The notes under the pieces are model-generated. The model was not told the DNA's origin. It saw only the letters and a program-made list of their open reading frames with translations, and searched no databases. A stretch of DNA of 64,000 nucleotides from Verrucomicrobiaceae bacterium UBA1938 (GTDB lineage Bacteria > Verrucomicrobiota > Verrucomicrobiia > Verrucomicrobiales > Verrucomicrobiaceae), in assembly GCA_002336895.1 (NCBI GenBank), contig DDFC01000032.1:497904-561903 (forward strand). The letters are read 5' to 3'. Below are positions 59,842 through 64,000 of this stretch, piece after piece (the stretch's first letter is position 1; each line of letters opens with the position of its first letter). The position numbers and the translations under genes are program-made.

Positions 59842-60680
59842 ACTCCACACCACGCATCGCCATCTCGCTGGGGGCTTCTTTCATGGGCTATGCCACCCAT
59901 GCGGGCTTCATGGCGCGGCTGCATGCACAGGGAGTGAGGCCGGTGGCTGTCTCGGGGTCGTCTGCAGGCGCCATCACTGCGGGTCTGTATGCCTCAGGGC
60001 TGGAGCAGGAGGCCATCCGCCAGGCGGTGCTGAGCCCGCGTCTATACCTGTCCTTTGCCAGGCGTACCCGCTGGTTCTGGCACCAGCTCGTGGAGAGCTT
60101 TTTTGTACGCCACCCTGGTTTTTTTGATCCCCGGGGTGCTGTCTCTCATTTTGAATCGCTCGTCGGCACACGGGCCATCGAGTCGCTATCAAACCCGAAG
60201 CTGCTGATCGCCTTGAGCGATCTGAACACTCACGAAACCATCTTTGCGCAGACAGGCCCCCTGGCCACTGCCATGGCCGCCAGCTCATGCGTGCCGATGA
60301 TTTTCTCCCCGCTGGAATTTGACGGACGCATGTGCACCGACGGCGGCGTGGCCCATGAGTCGCCGATTGACCCCTGGTTCACCGACGAGAACATCGACCA
60401 CATCATCGTTCACCGCATCGTCCAGCCGCCTGGCAAACCGCCGCGCATGCCGCTGCATCGGGTGCTCGGCACGGTGGCCGCCACGCATGAGGCCATGAAC
60501 CGCCAGTTGCTGGCCGACCGAATCGAACTTGCCCGCCTGCACGGCAAGAAGCTCAGCTTCATCACGACGACGCACCCACGCCCGTCTCCATTCGCCCCGG
60601 GAAAGCTCAGACAGTATTATGAACAAGGGGAGGCTGCGGCAGGAAAGCTGCTCGACACCGTGCTCTCCACAGGTGGTTGA
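59838..60680 (+). CDS. Patatin-like phospholipase
   Basis: Start is ATG 59838 in an ATGA overlap with the upstream stop; ATG 59832 is also possible. The 280-residue product has ISLGASFMGYATHAGFMARLHAQGV, a variant of the glycine-rich oxyanion loop, then VSGSSAGAITAGLYASG (G-x-S-x-G nucleophile). The catalytic Asp is in MCTDGGVAHESPIDPW, the DGG motif. RTRWFWHQLVESFFVRHPGFFDP is a probable lipid-facing segment. It hydrolyses acyl esters in phospholipids. With the SDR, ACP and flippase it likely belongs to a lipid remodelling or export pathway; this is inference. The next gene, mfd, converges with its stop with no gap. Confidence 0.9.
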   Translation: MNSTPRIAISLGASFMGYATHAGFMARLHAQGVRPVAVSGSSAGAITAGLYASGLEQEAIRQAVLSPRLYLSFARRTRWFWHQLVESFFVRHPGFFDPRGAVSHFESLVGTRAIESLSNPKLLIALSDLNTHETIFAQTGPLATAMAASSCVPMIFSPLEFDGRMCTDGGVAHESPIDPWFTDENIDHIIVHRIVQPPGKPPRMPLHRVLGTVAATHEAMNRQLLADRIELARLHGKKLSFITTTHPRPSPFAPGKLRQYYEQGEAAAGKLLDTVLSTGG

Positions 60681-63600
60681 TCACAATGTCCGCAGCATTG
60701 CCAGTGCTTCGGCCAGCTGCTTGAAGCCCTCGCGGGAACTGAGACGTGGGAATTTCCCCTGAATCATGACGAACTTGCCATTGCGGGTGAGCATGAGCTT
60801 GCGGTCTTTGATCTCGACATCGCTGATGCCTGCATGTGCGGCCGAGAGGCGGATGGCGGCGCAGGTGAGAAGGTTTTGTACGGCATGGGGAAGCTTTTCG
60901 CCATACTGGTCGCGCCACTGCTCCTCCAGGTCATCCAGCTCCTTGCGCGTCATGATCTCGCCCACCTGTCGGTAGGCGGTGATGCGGAGTTTGAGATCCT
61001 CGATGAAGCTGGCAGGGATGAAGGCCGGCGTGGCGCTCTTGTCCGCCTGCGTCATTTGTGCCTCGCTCATGACGAGGAAATCGGAGCGCAGGCCGACTTC
61101 GACCGGACGCGCCACGCGACGGCCCTGCATGCGAGCCACGCTTTGCTTTAGCATCTGGCAGTAGAGATCAAAACCCACGGCGGCGATGTGGCCGCTTTGC
61201 TCGGTGCCGAGCAGGTTGCCTGCACCGCGGATCTCCAGATCCCGTAGTGCGATTTTGAAGCCGCTGCCCAGACCGGCGTACTGCTTGATGGCGTTCACGC
61301 GTTTGCGCGCATCACCTGCGGTCACGGCATCCTGAGGCAGCAGCAGATAGGCATGGGCCTGCACACCGCCGCGCCCCACGCGTCCGCGCAGCTGATACAG
61401 ATCCGCGAGGCCAAAGCGATCGGCACGATCAATGATGATGGTGTTGGCATTCGGAATATCGACGCCGCTTTCGATGATGGTAGTGCATACGAGCACGTCG
61501 GCCCCGCCATCGACAAAGGTGTGCATGACGTCCTCCAGCAGCTCGCTGTCCATCTGGCCGTGGCCGATGATGACGCGGGCCTTGGGGCAGAGATCGCGGA
61601 TGCGCTGCGCGACTTTCTCAATCGTCATCACGCGGTTGTGCAGGAAGAAGACCTGTCCGCCGCGCTCAATCTCCGCATCCACGGCCTGCTTGATCGTGCG
61701 CTCGTCATAGGGGCAGATCATGGTCTGCACCGCCTGTTTGTTGGGAGGTGGTGTCTCAATGGTGCTCATGTCGCGCATGCCCATGAGCGCGAGGTAGAGC
61801 GTGCGTGGAATGGGCGTGGCGCTGAGCGTGAGCACGTCCACGAGGCGAAAGAGGTCCTTGAACTTCTCCTTGTGCTTCACGCCGAAGCGCTGCTCCTCAT
61901 CCACCACGGCCAGCCCGAGGTTTTTGAACTTCACGTCCTTGGAGATGACCCGGTGGGTGCCCACGACGATGTCCACCGTGCCGTCGGAGATGCCTTTTAA
62001 AATCTCGCGCTCTTTGCCGGGAGGCGTCAGGCGGCAGAGCATCTCCACCGTGACTGGAAAGCCGCTCATGCGCTCGCGAATGTTTTCCCAGTGCTGGCGG
62101 GCCAGCACGGTGGTGGGCACGAGCACGGCAACCTGACGCCCACCCATCACCGCCTTGAACGCAGCGCGGATGGCCACCTCGGTTTTGCCAAAGCCCACGT
62201 CGGCGCAGAGCAGACGGTCCATGGGCTTGGCCGATTCCATGTCCCGCTTGATCTCCTCCACACTGCGGAGCTGGTCGGGAGTTTCGTGGTATAAGAATGA
62301 CTCCTCAAACTCCACCTGCCACTTGGTGTCTGGTGGATGTGAAAACGCCTTCAGGGTCTGCCGCTCCGCCGCCACGCTGAGCATGCGAGCGGCGAAGTCC
62401 TCCACGCTTTTCTCAGCGCTCTTGCGTGTCTTCTGCCAGCGAGCCTCGCTGAGCTTGCTGAGGGCGGGGGCCTTGCCGCCCACACCCACGTAGCGTGTGA
62501 CCAGATGCGTGTGCGCCACAGGCACAAAGAGCTTGGCTCCCTCCGCATAATGCAGCACCAGCACCTCCTCGCGCCGCCCCGAGTCACGCACCTCGATGCC
62601 GCCGAAACGGGCCACGCCATGCTCGGCGTGCACGACGATGTCCCCCTCGCGCAGATCGCGCATGACATCGCGTGCTTTGCGCAGCACCTCGGCCTCATCC
62701 AGCTTTGACCCGCGCAGGCGACGGATGTGCTGATGGCGGCCGAAAATTTCCGCACCGGTCAGCACCGCCAGCCGCGCCGCTGGAACGGTGAAGCCACGAT
62801 ACAAGAGCCCAAGCTTGGATTCCAGAGAGGCAGGCAGGCCGCTCTGCAGCTCGGAGAAGCGCTCTCGCTCGGCCTCATTATGGAAGAAGATGACCGAGCG
62901 CCATCCGGCCTCATGCCATTCACGGATCTGGCGGGCGAAATGCTCCCGCCGCGCCTCATGGAGCACAAAGTCGGAGGCATCAAAGACGCCGAGCGGATTC
63001 TCATGGATGGCCGCGGAGTAGTCCTCCAAGCCCTCGGTGGGTGCGGTGCCGCTGAGAATGCGGGCATGGGCCTCCGCTTCGCAATCGATGGCAATGACGA
63101 AGTCCTCCTTGTGCAGATGCTCACGCACGCGCGAGGCCTCCTCGGCATTTTCGCTCATCTGCAGGATGACGCCCACGCTCTCCAGCCGCTTGACGGAGGA
63201 CTGGTTGTGCAGATCAAAGGCACGAATGGATTCGATCTCGTCGTCAAAAAATTCCAGCCGCAGCGGCTCCTCGGCCTGCCAGGAAAAGAAGTCCACGATG
63301 CCTCCGCGGCGGGCGAACTGGCCACGCTCAGTGACGACTGGCACACGCTCATAGCCCGCCTCGGCGAGATCTCGCAGCAGCGCCTCCACATCCAGAGTGC
63401 CGCCCACTGTCAATACACGCCGCTGACTGGAGATTTCTGCAAGCGCAGGTGCAGGCTCGTCCAGGCTGTCAGCACACAGCACCATGACCGGGGCATCCCC
63501 CTCTGTCATGCGGCCCAGCACACCCGCGCGCTCTGCCAGCAGTTCAGGGTCCACCAAGGCATCGTTCACCACCTGCCCGAGACGCGGGAAATACAGCGCC

Positions 63601-63959
63601 GGGCACTGCCATACGCCAAGCTCGGCATGTACGTGATCCTGCGTTTTGACGTCAGCGCAGAGGATCCACACGCGGGTTCGGGGTCGTCTTTTTTCGGCAT
63701 GCCGCACCAGCAGTGCTGCGGCAAAGCCGAAAGCCTGTGGTGTGACGTGGTCCAGGACCGCCGGAGACTGGTCCAGCTTTCGCTGAAACTCGGCGGCATT
63801 CAGCGTCAGATCCACCAGACCGAGTGCATCCCCCCGCGCACGCCCGGGCAGGGGTGTCGGTGAACGGCTCGCAGCCTTCTTCGCGCCGCGTGGTTTGAGG
63901 GTGCGCTTGACGGGGTCCAAAACACAAAGCGCGCCGAGTTTGCAGCCCGGCGCAGCCAT
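60681..63959 (-). CDS. mfd: Transcription-repair coupling factor
   Basis: Mfd releases stalled RNA polymerase and recruits UvrA to the lesion. The start is ATG 63959, very near the window end; later in-frame starts are possible. The 1092-residue product has a UvrB-homologous N-terminal region (FPRLGQVVNDALVDPELLAERAGVLGRM, RGGIVDFFSWQAEEPLRLEFFDDEIESIRAFD), an RNA-polymerase-interacting segment (GDIVVHAEHGVARFGGIEV), and a RecG-like helicase pair: RLLCADVGFGKTEVAIRAAFKA (Walker A), VVDEEQRFGVKHKEKFK (motif II) and LRGRVGRGG (motif VI). The TRCF C-terminal domain ends it. E. coli Mfd has 1148 residues, so the length is close to normal. Confidence 0.95.
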   Translation of the reverse strand: MAAPGCKLGALCVLDPVKRTLKPRGAKKAASRSPTPLPGRARGDALGLVDLTLNAAEFQRKLDQSPAVLDHVTPQAFGFAAALLVRHAEKRRPRTRVWILCADVKTQDHVHAELGVWQCPALYFPRLGQVVNDALVDPELLAERAGVLGRMTEGDAPVMVLCADSLDEPAPALAEISSQRRVLTVGGTLDVEALLRDLAEAGYERVPVVTERGQFARRGGIVDFFSWQAEEPLRLEFFDDEIESIRAFDLHNQSSVKRLESVGVILQMSENAEEASRVREHLHKEDFVIAIDCEAEAHARILSGTAPTEGLEDYSAAIHENPLGVFDASDFVLHEARREHFARQIREWHEAGWRSVIFFHNEAERERFSELQSGLPASLESKLGLLYRGFTVPAARLAVLTGAEIFGRHQHIRRLRGSKLDEAEVLRKARDVMRDLREGDIVVHAEHGVARFGGIEVRDSGRREEVLVLHYAEGAKLFVPVAHTHLVTRYVGVGGKAPALSKLSEARWQKTRKSAEKSVEDFAARMLSVAAERQTLKAFSHPPDTKWQVEFEESFLYHETPDQLRSVEEIKRDMESAKPMDRLLCADVGFGKTEVAIRAAFKAVMGGRQVAVLVPTTVLARQHWENIRERMSGFPVTVEMLCRLTPPGKEREILKGISDGTVDIVVGTHRVISKDVKFKNLGLAVVDEEQRFGVKHKEKFKDLFRLVDVLTLSATPIPRTLYLALMGMRDMSTIETPPPNKQAVQTMICPYDERTIKQAVDAEIERGGQVFFLHNRVMTIEKVAQRIRDLCPKARVIIGHGQMDSELLEDVMHTFVDGGADVLVCTTIIESGVDIPNANTIIIDRADRFGLADLYQLRGRVGRGGVQAHAYLLLPQDAVTAGDARKRVNAIKQYAGLGSGFKIALRDLEIRGAGNLLGTEQSGHIAAVGFDLYCQMLKQSVARMQGRRVARPVEVGLRSDFLVMSEAQMTQADKSATPAFIPASFIEDLKLRITAYRQVGEIMTRKELDDLEEQWRDQYGEKLPHAVQNLLTCAAIRLSAAHAGISDVEIKDRKLMLTRNGKFVMIQGKFPRLSSREGFKQLAEALAMLRTL

Positions 63960-64000
63960 TGAATTACGTAACGCTCAAACCCGCAGATGCCAGCAAACTA

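Noticed and set aside
58474..59853. Minus-strand open frame of 459 codons across the ACP and flippase genes
   Set aside because: The ACP and membrane protein are clear on the other strand; this reading is low-complexity and His/Arg/Gln-rich.
1..64000. CRISPR arrays, tRNA and rRNA genes, transposases
   Set aside because: No regular spaced repeats, no rRNA-like or tRNA-like sequence and no transposase motif were found by reading the gaps between genes.

Overview
The window looks like a chromosome segment of a Verrucomicrobia bacterium, probably Verrucomicrobiae close to Prosthecobacter/Verrucomicrobium. The assignment rests on gene content: DUF1501, DUF1549/DUF1553 and PSCyt1-type cytochrome proteins, a 1409-residue PVC-type dehydrogenase/cytochrome, several sulfatases, and many secreted sialidase-fold and esterase-fold proteins. 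GC is high and nearly every product carries a signal peptide. I saw no rRNA, tRNA, CRISPR array, phage or transposase gene.

Layout. 1-4.6 kb: the tail of a haem-binding PVC protein, a small membrane protein, galE, a secreted FN3 protein with a toxin-like C-terminal domain, a CPCC zinc-ribbon protein, and recN. 4.7-18.5 kb: an AraC-type regulator divergent from a carbohydrate block on the plus strand. The block holds a DHDPS/N-acetylneuraminate-lyase-family aldolase, five sialidase-fold (Asp-box) proteins (one fused to a cystatin-like domain, one to an FGE-type domain), an alpha-toroid protein, an esterase, and a ricin-lectin/esterase/SMP-30 fusion. 18.5-25.5 kb: a DUF1186/SEC-C protein, more hydrolases, a deacetylase-like protein, a VOC protein and an FG-GAP protein. 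25.7-33.7 kb: a minus-strand run of sulfatase, M14-like peptidase, lipoprotein lipase, winged-helix-like protein, P-loop ATPase with Pro-rich tail, and second sulfatase. 33.8-50.2 kb: a minus-strand block with a ceramidase-like protein, the giant dehydrogenase/cytochrome, an esterase, a deacetylase, a LamG-like protein, and a tightly packed set of WD40-cytochrome, IPT/PPC, DUF1549/1553 and DUF1501 genes. 50.3-56.7 kb: a zinc phospholipase C-like protein, an MBL-fold protein, a TerB-like protein and two more DUF1501 paralogues. 56.7-64 kb: a NanM-like kelch protein, an SDR, an acyl carrier protein, a flippase-like membrane protein, a patatin, and mfd.

How the genes work together. Most products act outside the cytoplasm on complex, probably sulfated or sialylated glycans and esters. 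The aldolase and the NanM-like protein would handle the released sugar acids. The PVC cytochrome and DUF1501/1549/1553 proteins form a separate periplasmic set of unknown function. RecN, Mfd and GalE are housekeeping genes.

The most unusual items are a cystatin-sialidase fusion, an FN3-toxin/CPCC pair that may be a toxin and immunity gene, an uncharacterised ATPase/winged-helix pair, a ricin-esterase-SMP-30 fusion, and several families of short perfect palindromes. The palindromes lie between genes and, twice, in frame inside interdomain linkers of the giant cytochrome gene.
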